A stretch of DNA of 25,442 nucleotides from RUG11551 sp045586185 (GCA_045586185.1 JAZMZV010000236.1:1-25442); one strand, 5' to 3'; shown: positions 7,324-15,395, counted from the first letter of the stretch. Notes: generated from the letters alone by a model not told the origin. Made by a program: numbers and translations.

Positions 7324-7776
7324 ATGTGTGAAGTAATATTATACACTGACGGCGCGTGCAGCGGAAATCCCGGACCGGGCGGCTGGGCGTACATTCTTCG
7401 TCATAAAGCGTCTGGACGAGAAAAGGTTCGTTCCGGCGGAGAAGAAAATACAACCAACAATCGCATGGAACTCATGGCGGTTATCCAGGGATTGCAGGCG
7501 CTGACTCGTCCTGTTTCTGTAGAACTGGTTTCTGACAGTTCTTACGTCGGCAACGGTCTGACAAAATGGATTTCCTCCTGGAAAAAGAAAGGTTGGAAAC
7601 TCGCCGATGGAAAGCCTGTTAAAAATGTAGATTTGTGGCAGACTCTGGATGAATTAAACCAGACTCACAAGATTAAATACACGTACGTTCCCGGACATAA
7701 AGGGCATCCGGAAAATGAAAAATGCGATCAACTTGCCGTTGAAGAATGGAAAAAGATTCGCCAACGCCGGAATTAG
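7324..7776 (+). CDS. rnhA: Ribonuclease HI
   Basis: Cuts the RNA strand of RNA-DNA hybrids, removing R-loops and primers in the cytosol. The 150 residues are about the E. coli length (155). The full catalytic set is visible: Asp9 (YTDGACSGNPGPGGW), Glu49 (NNRMEL), Asp71 (VSDSSYV), His125 (VPGHKGHPENEKCDQLA) and Asp135. The basic handle region SSWKKKGWK is at 84-92. The ATG gives the canonical N-terminus and appears to be translated from a leaderless mRNA. The gene is divergent from tRNA-Leu and followed 120 bp later by the DUF1559 gene on the same strand. Confidence 0.95.
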   Translation: MCEVILYTDGACSGNPGPGGWAYILRHKASGREKVRSGGEENTTNNRMELMAVIQGLQALTRPVSVELVSDSSYVGNGLTKWISSWKKKGWKLADGKPVKNVDLWQTLDELNQTHKIKYTYVPGHKGHPENEKCDQLAVEEWKKIRQRRN

Positions 7777-7786
7777 TTTCTCGATT

Positions 7787-7818
7787 CGAATTGGCATTAA
7801 ATGATTCAAACCAATTCG
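7787..7818. repeat. Inverted repeat between rnhA and the DUF1559 gene
   Basis: Perfect 8-bp arms CGAATTGG (7787-7794) and CCAATTCG (7811-7818) with a 16-nt AT-rich loop. No T-tract follows, so it could be an operator or a weak terminator. A poor promoter match (TTGTCC, 16 bp, TAAACT) lies at 7854-7881 ahead of the next gene. Confidence 0.4.
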
Positions 7819-7896
7819 CGGTCGTTTTCCCGTATTCACGCTGTCATATTGCATTGTCCGTTTGTTAGAGAAAAATAAACTGTCAAAGGTTATATT

Positions 7897-8871
7897 ATGA
7901 AAGATATGCGTCGAAAAGCCGGTTTTACGCTCGTAGAACTTCTGGTTGTAATTTCTATAATTGCAGTGTTGGTTGGTTTGCTCCTGCCGGCAATTCAGGC
8001 TGCTCGAGAAGCTGCAAGGCGAATGCAGTGCCAAAACAATATCAAACAGATTACGCTGGCTGTCTTGAGCTACGAAGCCAATTTTAAAACGTATTGCTGC
8101 GGTTCATACGGGTACATTGATAATGAAACCACCCCTGAACCGTGGATGCGGCGCAGCTGGTACTATCACATTCTGCCGTATATTGAACAGACGTCTTTGT
8201 ACGACGTCTACGATAGCCATTATCGACATCCAGAAAATCGCGGAAGTTTTGATTACACCTATCTGCCGGCTAAAACAACCATTGTTCAAACCCTGATGTG
8301 TCCGGACGATCCAAACAATCCCAAAGTTCATAACGGCTCTTCCGCTCAAAACCAACAGGGGTTTCACGGGAATTACGTTGGCAACGGCGGCAACACGTAT
8401 TTCAACGTAGACGCTGCCGGAACGTGGAAGCAGGAATCCTGCATGGACCTCAACGGGATTTTTCCTCCTCTGCGAGGAATCAAACCGGCGCACGTAATCG
8501 ACGGCGCGTCGAACACGCTCATGTTCAGCGAGATTCGTCTTGTTCCTGACGGCGCGCAAGGAACCGGAAAAGAAGACATTCGCGGACGGCTTATCAACTG
8601 TCGTCACACAGGCGCGCTGTTTTCGACTTTATACGCGCCCAACACAACCGAGCCGGATCGGCATCATTACTGTATTTCCACCATATATGCGCCGTGTACA
8701 AACACCAATCAAAAGAATCTGGTATCCGCCCGTTCCTATCATAGCGGAGACGGGGTTTCCGCCTCCAACTGCGATGGATCTGTAACATTTATTCCCGCAA
8801 CCGTTGACCTGGAAGTTTATCACGCCATGGGAAGCCGCAATGGCGGAGAGACTATTTCAGACGGAGATTAG
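7897..8871 (+). CDS. DUF1559 prepilin-like protein (type IV pilin/pseudopilin signal)
   Basis: A 324-residue surface or periplasmic protein. It has a class III prepilin signal, RRKAG|FTLVELLVVISIIAVL, with predicted cleavage after Gly9 and the conserved Glu five residues later, then one hydrophobic helix and a long exported domain. AIQAAREAARRMQCQNNIKQI is the usual DUF1559 continuation. The family also carries a C-terminal H-X9-DG motif; here it reads YHSGDGVSASNCDGSV, with ten residues between His and Asp. Such genes occur in many copies in Planctomycetota genomes; their exact role is unproven. AAAGG about 9 nt before the ATG is a weak ribosome site. It probably forms an operon with the following lipoprotein. 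Confidence 0.9.
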   Translation: MKDMRRKAGFTLVELLVVISIIAVLVGLLLPAIQAAREAARRMQCQNNIKQITLAVLSYEANFKTYCCGSYGYIDNETTPEPWMRRSWYYHILPYIEQTSLYDVYDSHYRHPENRGSFDYTYLPAKTTIVQTLMCPDDPNNPKVHNGSSAQNQQGFHGNYVGNGGNTYFNVDAAGTWKQESCMDLNGIFPPLRGIKPAHVIDGASNTLMFSEIRLVPDGAQGTGKEDIRGRLINCRHTGALFSTLYAPNTTEPDRHHYCISTIYAPCTNTNQKNLVSARSYHSGDGVSASNCDGSVTFIPATVDLEVYHAMGSRNGGETISDGD

Positions 8872-8943
8872 GATTTTTGCGCAACAGACCGTACGCGTTG
8901 GAATTACTCATATCAGACATCCCTGCAAGCAACTTGAAAAATC

Positions 8944-9330
8944 ATGAAAAAAGCGTCTTTATATTTTCTTTTCGCCTTTTTGACAGCAGCAGCTTTGTTT
9001 GTCGGCTGCAGCAACAAAGAAAAAACCTACACCGTCAGCGGGACCGTATCTTATAAAGGGGAACTGGTTCCAGACGGCTCGATTTCCTTTGTGCCGAACA
9101 ATCCGAAACTGACTCCGCAGGGAGCGTCAATCCAAAACGGGAAGTACACAGCGGCGGTTAGAAAAGGAATCATGACCGTCAGAATCACCGGTTCCAAACC
9201 CGATCCGAAGCAAAAGATGTTAGACGGAAGCCCGTTCTGGACGGACTTCGTCCCGGAAAAATACGGTTCCCAGTCAACCTTGACCGTTGAGATTAAAGGA
9301 AACCAGACAGAAAATTTTGATCTGGATTAA
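8944..9330 (+). CDS. Small lipoprotein, carboxypeptidase-regulatory-like fold
   Basis: A 128-residue exported lipoprotein with a Lys-Lys start, hydrophobic core and lipobox LFVGC, lipidated at Cys22. The rest, TVSGTVSYKGELVPDGSISFVP onward, resembles the transthyretin-like beta sandwich proteins that in Planctomycetota commonly follow DUF1559 genes. It lies 72 bp behind the DUF1559 stop without a visible promoter, so the two are likely cotranscribed. No enzymatic residues are recognised and the function is unknown. Its end lies only 18 bp from the end of the convergent ankyrin gene, with no terminator between. Confidence 0.8.
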   Translation: MKKASLYFLFAFLTAAALFVGCSNKEKTYTVSGTVSYKGELVPDGSISFVPNNPKLTPQGASIQNGKYTAAVRKGIMTVRITGSKPDPKQKMLDGSPFWTDFVPEKYGSQSTLTVEIKGNQTENFDLD

Positions 9331-9348
9331 CGATTGAACTGTTTCCCT

Positions 9349-9990
9349 TTAATCCCAATCGAAGATGCGACGAACTCTCGGATTTCCATCTTTGTCTTTT
9401 GGGTTAAAACCTTTTCCAGTCAACCATAGAATCCGATTCACATCCCCGCTCTGGACGGCGGCATGCATGAGCGTCCAGCCCTCATTGTCTCTTGCGTTGA
9501 CGTCTGCGCCATGTTCAATGAGCCATTCAATCATTCCCCACATATCCCATTCGTCAAATCGGAATCGGGCGGCAATAAGCACAACGGTATTTCCATCCTC
9601 GCCTTTTGCATTGACGTCCACGCCTTGTTCAACAAACCATTTAACCGTTTCCCATTTTTTAAAATAGGCGGCAAGATGCATGGGAGTATTTTCATCATCG
9701 TTTTTTGCGTTGACGTCTGCGCCATGTTCAACGAGCCATTGAATTAGTTCCAGATTAGCGCCCCCGGCTGCATAATGCAAGACTGTCCAGCCGGAATCGT
9801 TTTTTGCGTTGACGTCTGCGCCGTGTTCAACGAGCCACTGAACCAGTTCCAGATTACCGCTCCCGGCTGCATAATGCAAGACCGACCAGCCGGAATCATC
9901 TTTTGCGTTGACGTCTGCGCCGTGTTCAACGAGTTCTTTAACCTGTTCCAAATTGCCGCTTTCTGCGGCGTCGAAAAAATCGTATTCCAT
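9349..9990 (-). CDS. Cytosolic ankyrin-repeat protein
   Basis: A 213-residue protein made almost wholly of about six ankyrin repeats (residues 1-32, 33-65, 66-98, 99-131, 132-168 with an insertion, 169-200), each with the GADVNAK signature. No signal peptide or membrane segment is visible. The frame is open 18 codons further up (to 10044), but MEYDFFDAAESGN starts the first ankyrin helix directly, so 9990 is chosen. There is no Shine-Dalgarno sequence. It follows lptB by 66 bp on the same strand and may be read through from lepB-lptB. The first repeats are nearly identical at the DNA level (see 9701-9970), which points to recent expansion. The binding partner is unknown. Confidence 0.85.
   Translation of the reverse strand: MEYDFFDAAESGNLEQVKELVEHGADVNAKDDSGWSVLHYAAGSGNLELVQWLVEHGADVNAKNDSGWTVLHYAAGGANLELIQWLVEHGADVNAKNDDENTPMHLAAYFKKWETVKWFVEQGVDVNAKGEDGNTVVLIAARFRFDEWDMWGMIEWLIEHGADVNARDNEGWTLMHAAVQSGDVNRILWLTGKGFNPKDKDGNPRVRRIFDWD
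9701..9970 (-). repeat. 99-bp tandem repeats within the ankyrin gene
   Basis: The block TTGCGTTGACGTCTGCGCC recurs at exactly 99-bp spacing (blocks beginning near 9701, 9800 and 9899), which is one 33-residue ankyrin unit. The first two full units differ at only a handful of positions, far less than usual between ankyrin repeats. Confidence 0.85.
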
Positions 9991-10056
9991 CGTAATATTT
10001 ATGATTGTAAATGGGTTAAACGCCCGTTCAGCTGCAGCCGCCAATCAGCCGGAGCT

Positions 10057-11286
10057 CTACTTTTTCCGTCTGAACGGTTTAATTGTCGGTCCGGAAGGCG
10101 GAACTTTGCGTTGACGCGGTTGACCGTTTGTCTGATTTGTCGTTTCTTCAGGCTGAAATTCAGGCTGCGATTCAGCGTTCTGGAAAAAATCCGACAGCGG
10201 CGGAGAAGGCGCTCTGTCCAACACGTCGCTTTGAAACTCGTTCGTTTGAATCGGCTGTAACAGATCAGACAATTCTGAATCAGTTGCTGAACCCGTCTGA
10301 TTTAACGATTCAGAACCGTCTGGTGAAGAGAACTGTTCTGAAATGGAATCCTCTGACGGCGGAACGCGTCCCTGGTTGATATTGGCGCCGGGCGCAGTCG
10401 TTGAGACTGAGGGAGCGCTTTGAATAAACGCCTGATGAGTTGACGTCTGCAAACTCGAACCGTTTTCGTTTTGGAAATAACTGTGCCGGCTATTGACTCT
10501 TCTGTGACCGTATTCGTCAACTGTAATAATCTGCTGTTCAACGTTTCCGAGATAATCTCGCTGAACAACAGGGTCGTTAATCAGATCGTTAACATTCCCT
10601 TCGAAAACGACCTCTCCGCTGGAAATAACATAGCAGCGCTGAACCATCTGAATGATGTGCAAATAATCATGGTCTGTAATGAGAATTGCAATCTTCCATC
10701 TTCGCCACAAGTCCAAAACCAGATCGATAACCGATTGCGTAACTTTCGGGTCAACGCCGGCAAAAGGTTCGTCGAGAATAAGCATTTTAGGACGTTGGGT
10801 TAACGCTCTTGCCACTTCCAGACGGCGTTTTTCACCGCCGGAAATATTTATAGCCAGGTTGTTGCGTATGTCCTTGAGATTGAACAGCTCCATCAGTTCC
10901 TCGCAGCGGTTGTGACATTCCTTCTTTTCAAACCCCTGCATCTGCATAATGCCGATAAGGTTGTTTTCAACCGTCATCTGCTTGAAAAGCGTATTTTCCT
11001 GAGCCATGTAACCCAGACCGGCGCTGCAGCGTCTATACATCGGCCAGGTGGTGATATCCTTTCCATCGAAAAAAACGCGCCCTTCATCCGGTGTAAGATC
11101 TCCGGAAATCATTTTCAGGCTGGTTGATTTACCCGCTCCGTTTGGACCCAGTAAACCGACAATTTCTCCCTCGTTCACATAGAGAGAAACGTCCTTAACG
11201 GACTGATTGTGTTCCCATTTGAAGTTTTTGAATCGATACAGAGTCTTTTTCAGCGATTTTGCTTCCAGCAAAACGTTGTTGTCCAT
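10057..11286 (-). CDS. lptB: LPS export ABC transporter ATPase LptB, with long C-terminal tail
   Basis: Cytosolic ATPase that powers LptFG extraction of lipopolysaccharide from the inner membrane. The first 249 residues are a complete ABC domain: Walker A GPNGAGKS (47-54), signature ISGGEKRR (148-155), Walker B MLILDEPFAGVDP (168-180) and switch His206. ISGGEKRRLEVARAL and DEPFAGVDP are characteristic of LptB rather than of amino acid transporter ATPases. A tail of about 160 residues rich in Gln, Ser, Pro and Asn and ending in basic residues follows; normal LptB (about 240 residues) lacks it. The gene starts 11 bp after the lepB stop with GGTAAGGA close to the ATG, so the two form an operon. 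Other lpt genes are not in the window. Confidence 0.88.
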   Translation of the reverse strand: MDNNVLLEAKSLKKTLYRFKNFKWEHNQSVKDVSLYVNEGEIVGLLGPNGAGKSTSLKMISGDLTPDEGRVFFDGKDITTWPMYRRCSAGLGYMAQENTLFKQMTVENNLIGIMQMQGFEKKECHNRCEELMELFNLKDIRNNLAINISGGEKRRLEVARALTQRPKMLILDEPFAGVDPKVTQSVIDLVLDLWRRWKIAILITDHDYLHIIQMVQRCYVISSGEVVFEGNVNDLINDPVVQRDYLGNVEQQIITVDEYGHRRVNSRHSYFQNENGSSLQTSTHQAFIQSAPSVSTTAPGANINQGRVPPSEDSISEQFSSPDGSESLNQTGSATDSELSDLLQPIQTNEFQSDVLDRAPSPPLSDFFQNAESQPEFQPEETTNQTNGQPRQRKVPPSGPTIKPFRRKK

Positions 11287-11297
11287 TGTCCTTACCC

Positions 11298-13013
11298 TTA
11301 TTTCACCTTTCTCATATCAAATACGTTGGGAATAAATCCGTTATAGGCGTGTGGCCAAAAGACGAACTGCGCTTTGCCGATTAAAAGATCTTCCGAAACG
11401 AAGAAATCAATGCCTTCTTCCGGACGTCCCCACAAACGGCTGTCTTCACTGTGAGTGCAGTTGTCTCCCATGGCAAAATACTGTCCGTCGTGCAAATCAA
11501 ACTGAATTGTACGACGGGACGCCATACGCCCCCAACGCGTCGGATTGCGGAAGAAGTCTTCCATGTCTTCTGCCGAATCTTCGTCATAGGGCAACATTCC
11601 ATCTTCGTAGTCGGTAATATGTCGATAAATCGGACGCTGCGCCGCGATGTAGTACAAGTCTCGAAACAGCTTGATGTGTTCAACCGTTGCCGCAACGCCT
11701 TCCAAACCAATACGGGCGGGATTGAGATCGTCTTTGGTAGGCAGAGAATTGTCCAGCGCGTTGTATTGAGTTGGAGAGTCGAAGCTTACCAGCTTCCCGT
11801 CAACCCATAAATACAAAGCCTGATCGACGTTGGCAAAACGCAGGGACGTCTTCTTTCCCGGCTCAATTTTAACAGACGCTTTCGGCTGCCAATTGTTTTC
11901 TCCGGAAATAGACAGCTGAGCAGTTTGATTTGCCAAGTTGATTGTTGCGGTAAACACGACGCCGCCTTTGATAAGCTGCAAATACGCTTTTCCTGCCTTC
12001 GCCGCAGGTGCAATATCGCATTCGACGATTAAATCGCCCGTCCAGTGCATTCCCACCTGGTCAGCAGTGGGAGAAAACTGACGCGGGTCTGAACTTCCGG
12101 TCTTTAATCGATTAAAATTATACGCGTTCATATCGGTAATCAAAGACGGGCGGACGTCAGGCGTTCGCGTCGGTTTGACGCCCTGATAGTAATTCAGCAA
12201 GACGTCGTAAGTTGGAACAACGTGCTGATACATCAGCCAGTTGATTTTGTCGTTTGAAGACGCCTGGCAGCGGTATTCCGACCGGTCTTGTTCGCTTTCC
12301 CAGACGCTTCCCTGAGCGCCAACCCAACGCCGCGGCCAGTTCGTTTTGGAATAAAAATCGAGATTGCGTTTATCGTCGTCGTAGACGTTTTGCATGACAG
12401 CCAGAACTTTATCCGCCGGCTTGCGAGCAATTTGGAAGTCGGATTCCTCTGTACTGTCAAGCGGTCTGGTAAAGACGTCTCCGTGCTGAACGCGCATCGT
12501 CTCATTCGGCATCCCAACCAATCGTTTGATATAGTTGGTTTGAGTGTTGCCAGGAAACATAAAAACGAACACGTCCCAACGATCCGGTTTAGACATTCGA
12601 TAGGGATATTTCCCGACAACAATTCGGTCGCCGCTGTAAGAAGGGGTCTTCTGCCCTCTGATTTCTTCTCGCATTAAATCTATTCCGACTCGGCAGTTAG
12701 GACAAACAACGCCGGTAATATAGGCGCCGCGAATTTGACGTCCGCTGCTGCGATCGACTTCTTCCGTCGCCCCGACCTTGAATCGATACCCGCATCCCGG
12801 ACAGTAAATGTCCTTGTGGCGGCCCATCAACTCGTTTGCCATACTTCCAGTTGGAATCATAAACGCTTCGGCAATGTACGTTCTAAACGTTAACGCCAAA
12901 ACAAAAGCAATTACGATGGATTCTATCGTTTCGCGGATAACTTGAAACGACGTTTTAGTTTCAGACGTATTTTGAGCGTTATTCGACGCCGAAGATTTGC
13001 TATTGGAATTCAT
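11298..13013 (-). CDS. lepB: Signal peptidase I with zinc-ribbon and jelly-roll insertions
   Basis: Inner-membrane serine/lysine protease that removes signal peptides outside the membrane. At 571 residues it is far longer than E. coli LepB (324). Order: polar N-terminus, membrane helix (about 29-45), catalytic Ser57 in MIPTGSMANEL, a four-cysteine zinc ribbon (Cys71, Cys74, Cys104, Cys107), catalytic Lys163 in YIKRLVGMPNE, a large insert of about 300 residues including a concanavalin-like beta sandwich (about 323-451), then the GDN box (516-518, MGDNCTHSEDSRLWG). Both catalytic residues are present, so it should be active. Enlarged SPase I proteins with such inserts are known from Planctomycetota; the role of the inserts is unknown. 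It is the first gene of the lepB-lptB operon. Confidence 0.92.
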   Translation of the reverse strand: MNSNSKSSASNNAQNTSETKTSFQVIRETIESIVIAFVLALTFRTYIAEAFMIPTGSMANELMGRHKDIYCPGCGYRFKVGATEEVDRSSGRQIRGAYITGVVCPNCRVGIDLMREEIRGQKTPSYSGDRIVVGKYPYRMSKPDRWDVFVFMFPGNTQTNYIKRLVGMPNETMRVQHGDVFTRPLDSTEESDFQIARKPADKVLAVMQNVYDDDKRNLDFYSKTNWPRRWVGAQGSVWESEQDRSEYRCQASSNDKINWLMYQHVVPTYDVLLNYYQGVKPTRTPDVRPSLITDMNAYNFNRLKTGSSDPRQFSPTADQVGMHWTGDLIVECDIAPAAKAGKAYLQLIKGGVVFTATINLANQTAQLSISGENNWQPKASVKIEPGKKTSLRFANVDQALYLWVDGKLVSFDSPTQYNALDNSLPTKDDLNPARIGLEGVAATVEHIKLFRDLYYIAAQRPIYRHITDYEDGMLPYDEDSAEDMEDFFRNPTRWGRMASRRTIQFDLHDGQYFAMGDNCTHSEDSRLWGRPEEGIDFFVSEDLLIGKAQFVFWPHAYNGFIPNVFDMRKVK

Positions 13014-13102
13014 TGGATGATTGAAAGTTTGGATAAACTTAATAAAAAACTAAAAACAGGAATACTGAACGCACCGTCAATTTCCTGCTCCGATTCTATT
13101 AT

Positions 13103-13130
13103 ATTATAGCGTTTTCTCTATATTTGTAAA
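13103..13130 (-). promoter_or_regulatory. Promoter of the lepB-lptB operon
   Basis: On the minus strand TTTACA (13130-13125), a 16-bp spacer and a perfect TATAAT (13108-13103), giving a leader of about 80 nt. The rest of the 242-bp gap to the ankyrin gene is AT-rich, with nothing else recognised. Confidence 0.6.
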
Positions 13131-13255
13131 TAGGAAAAGAATACTATAAAATCACCTACTTTGTCTATTTTACATACAAACAGGCAATCTGGAATTGGTT
13201 ACAACATAGGCTGTTTTTGTCTGTCAGTATTGTTTTTTCTTCCCTAACGGTTTCT

Positions 13256-14338
13256 CTATTTTTCCAATTCAACCTCAACAAGCTTTTTAGGTCGAAGCAT
13301 TCTGTAGACGAAATAGATAATTGCTGAAATTACCGCCAGCGATACCGCGATGGAAAGCCCTTTAAGAACCGTATCGCGCTCTCTAAGGTATTGCACAATC
13401 TTTGGATCGGCATTGCACAGAAAATACCAACCGGGCGCGGGGAATTTTCCCAATATGTAGGGAGGGTTGATATTGGCGCCATGCTCAACGAGAAATTTCA
13501 CGGAATCAAAATTGTTGCGTTTGACAGCGCATTCCAGAGCTGGGTAGTAAATCTTTCTATTAACGGATTCATTGACGTCTACCCCCTCCTGTTCGACAAG
13601 ATAACGCATAATATCCATGTTACAACTATCGACAGCATACGCCAAAACGGAATCATTTAAAAAATAACTGTTGACGTCCGCCCCCTGCGCGACAAGCCAT
13701 TGAACCAACTCCAAATTCCCGCTCTTCACTGCTCGATGCAATACGCCATTAGATTCAGATACGCTAACTCCTTGATTTACAAGCCATTGAACCAACTTTA
13801 GATTTCCACTATGGGCTGCACAATGTAAAACGGTATAATCCAGTCTATTCCTACTATTAATAGTAATGTCAGCGCCTTTTTCAATGAGATATTGAACCAT
13901 TTCCAAATTACCGTGCAGCGCCGCATAGAATACCGCTGTAAAGCCGTCTTCATCTTGGACGTTGACTTCTGCTCCATTTTCAACAAAAAATTTTACTAAT
14001 TCAAAATTGTTGTTATCAGCGGCGACAATTAACGGCGTTATATCGCTATTATCCCTGACGTTGACGTCGGCTCCTTTTTCGATTAGCAGTTTAACTCGTT
14101 CCAGATCATTCATAAAAACAGCGTAATGCAAAACTGTAACGCCGCGATATCCGTACGTCTTGAAATCGAAATCGCCAGACTGAAACATCTGTTCAAAACG
14201 GTCTACGGCAGATTTGCCAAAAGCGTCCTCTGCGTCTTCAATGCTTCTTTCCCACACAGAATTCTCAGCCGCGTTGAGGGGGATAAATGCAATCAGCGTC
14301 AGTACAAGAGCAAAAGTCAAACTCTTTCCGTTTATCAT
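13256..14338 (-). CDS. Secreted, membrane-anchored ankyrin-repeat protein
   Basis: A 360-residue protein with a signal peptide (hydrophobic 7-20, cleavage near LNAAEN at 21-26), about seven ankyrin repeats (about 65-295) and one membrane helix near the C-terminus (326-345) followed by a basic stop-transfer segment, RMLRPKK. The predicted topology puts the repeats in the periplasm and the last 15 residues in the cytosol. The repeats carry GADVNV and GNLELVQWLV units like those of the ankyrin gene at 9349-9990, so the two are probably paralogues; they flank lepB-lptB. It is a single gene with a candidate promoter at 14394-14422. Ligand and function are unknown. Confidence 0.85.
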   Translation of the reverse strand: MINGKSLTFALVLTLIAFIPLNAAENSVWERSIEDAEDAFGKSAVDRFEQMFQSGDFDFKTYGYRGVTVLHYAVFMNDLERVKLLIEKGADVNVRDNSDITPLIVAADNNNFELVKFFVENGAEVNVQDEDGFTAVFYAALHGNLEMVQYLIEKGADITINSRNRLDYTVLHCAAHSGNLKLVQWLVNQGVSVSESNGVLHRAVKSGNLELVQWLVAQGADVNSYFLNDSVLAYAVDSCNMDIMRYLVEQEGVDVNESVNRKIYYPALECAVKRNNFDSVKFLVEHGANINPPYILGKFPAPGWYFLCNADPKIVQYLRERDTVLKGLSIAVSLAVISAIIYFVYRMLRPKKLVEVELEK

Positions 14339-14393
14339 AATTCAGCGTTCTTTTGAAAAGGATTTGCTAATCCAAACGTTTCATATAATGCTT

Positions 14394-14422
14394 ATTGTAC
14401 AGAACGTAACGGGAAAAGTAAA
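14394..14422 (-). promoter_or_regulatory. Candidate promoter of the secreted ankyrin gene
   Basis: On the minus strand TTTACT (14422-14417), a 17-bp spacer and TACAAT (14399-14394), about 50 nt before the ATG at 14338. No Shine-Dalgarno sequence is evident. Confidence 0.5.
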
Positions 14423-14457
14423 GGGTCGAGAGAGTTTTTAGAAATCAGTACACTAGA

Positions 14458-14532
14458 TAGGGAGTAGGGAATAGGGAGTAGGGAGTAGTTTTTTCTATTC
14501 CCTATTCCCCATTCCCTATTCCCCATTCCCTA
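14458..14532. repeat. Two facing heptamer arrays forming a hairpin
   Basis: Four units of TAGGGAG/TAGGGAA type (14458-14485) face five units TTCCCTA, TTCCCCA, TTCCCTA, TTCCCCA, TTCCCTA (14498-14532). The short spacer contains six T residues. The two arrays are inverse complements and can fold into one long stem. The right array ends 2 nt from the stop codon of the glycosylase gene. Confidence 0.85.
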
Positions 14533-14534
14533 AG

Positions 14535-15395
14535 CTACATCAGTCCCATGGCGCGCATGAGCAGCTGCAGGTCAATCCAGGCGTCTTTCTTTGCCGGCGG
14601 GTTTCTCAGCAGATACGACGGGTGATACGTGCAAACGACTTTGTATCCCTGCCAGTTGTGAATCGTGCCGCGCAGTTTGCCGATAGACGTGTCAGTTTGT
14701 AACAGATTTTTTGCGGCGACCGCGCCCAGACAGCAAATAAACTCCGGGTTGACGATTTTAATCTGCGCTTCCATAAACGGACGGCAAAACGCCGCTTCTT
14801 CCGGCAGCGGATTGCGGTTCTGCGGCGGACGACACCGTAAAACGTTGCAGATGTACACTTCGTCTCGAGAAATCTTCATGCCCTTTTCTATCATGTCGGT
14901 CAGAAGGCGTCCCGACCGCCCGACAAAGGGAATTCCCTGAGCGTCTTCGTCTGCGCCCGGCGCTTCTCCCAAAAACAAAAGACGCGCCCGCGGGTTGCCA
15001 ACCCCAAAAACCGTTTGCGTTCGCGTTTCCGGCAACACCTTGCAAAGACGACATTGAGCAACCCGTTTCTGTAACATTGCCAGCGCTTCGACCGGGTCGG
15101 ACGATTCAATCAAATTATTATCAGTCATGTTTGATATGATAGGAGTGGTTTGGGTGTCAGGAGTTATGAGCGAAGGCTGAGTTGTATCTGGAACGGGTTC
15201 TGTTATAGACGGAGCCTGAGCCGCGGCGCCTGGAGCGGTTTCCGCAGCGGGCGACGGGGTTTGTGCGCCCTGCTCTGCTTGTCCCAGGTTTGCCTCCATA
15301 CTCGGCGAGTACTGCGACATCTGGTCAAGTCCAGCAAGACGCCATGAGTTGAGCGCCTGAGCTAACGCGCGATTGGGATTATCGGAGTCTGTCAT
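14535..15395 (-). CDS. Family 4 (UDGa-type) uracil-DNA glycosylase
   Basis: Excises uracil from DNA as the first step of base excision repair. It has 286 residues. The core starts at about 105 and carries the four cysteines of the family's 4Fe-4S cluster: Cys115 and Cys118 (CRLC), Cys188 (LRCRPPQNRNP) and Cys204. Motif GEAPGADED is at 143-151 and HPSYLLR at 258-264. Residues 1-100 are a Pro/Ala/Thr/Gln-rich extension; its first 25 residues look like a short helix (RALAQALNSWRLAGLDQM), and the rest is probably disordered. The start codon overlaps the stop of the upstream HEAT gene (TAATG), so translation is probably coupled. An alternative start at about residue 90 would give a typical 195-residue enzyme. 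Confidence 0.9.
   Translation of the reverse strand: MTDSDNPNRALAQALNSWRLAGLDQMSQYSPSMEANLGQAEQGAQTPSPAAETAPGAAAQAPSITEPVPDTTQPSLITPDTQTTPIISNMTDNNLIESSDPVEALAMLQKRVAQCRLCKVLPETRTQTVFGVGNPRARLLFLGEAPGADEDAQGIPFVGRSGRLLTDMIEKGMKISRDEVYICNVLRCRPPQNRNPLPEEAAFCRPFMEAQIKIVNPEFICCLGAVAAKNLLQTDTSIGKLRGTIHNWQGYKVVCTYHPSYLLRNPPAKKDAWIDLQLLMRAMGLM

Noticed and set aside
9775..10260. Cys-rich plus-strand open frame opposite the ankyrin and lptB genes
   Set aside because: It is the antisense shadow of repeated ankyrin codons; its apparent repeats come from the 99-bp units.
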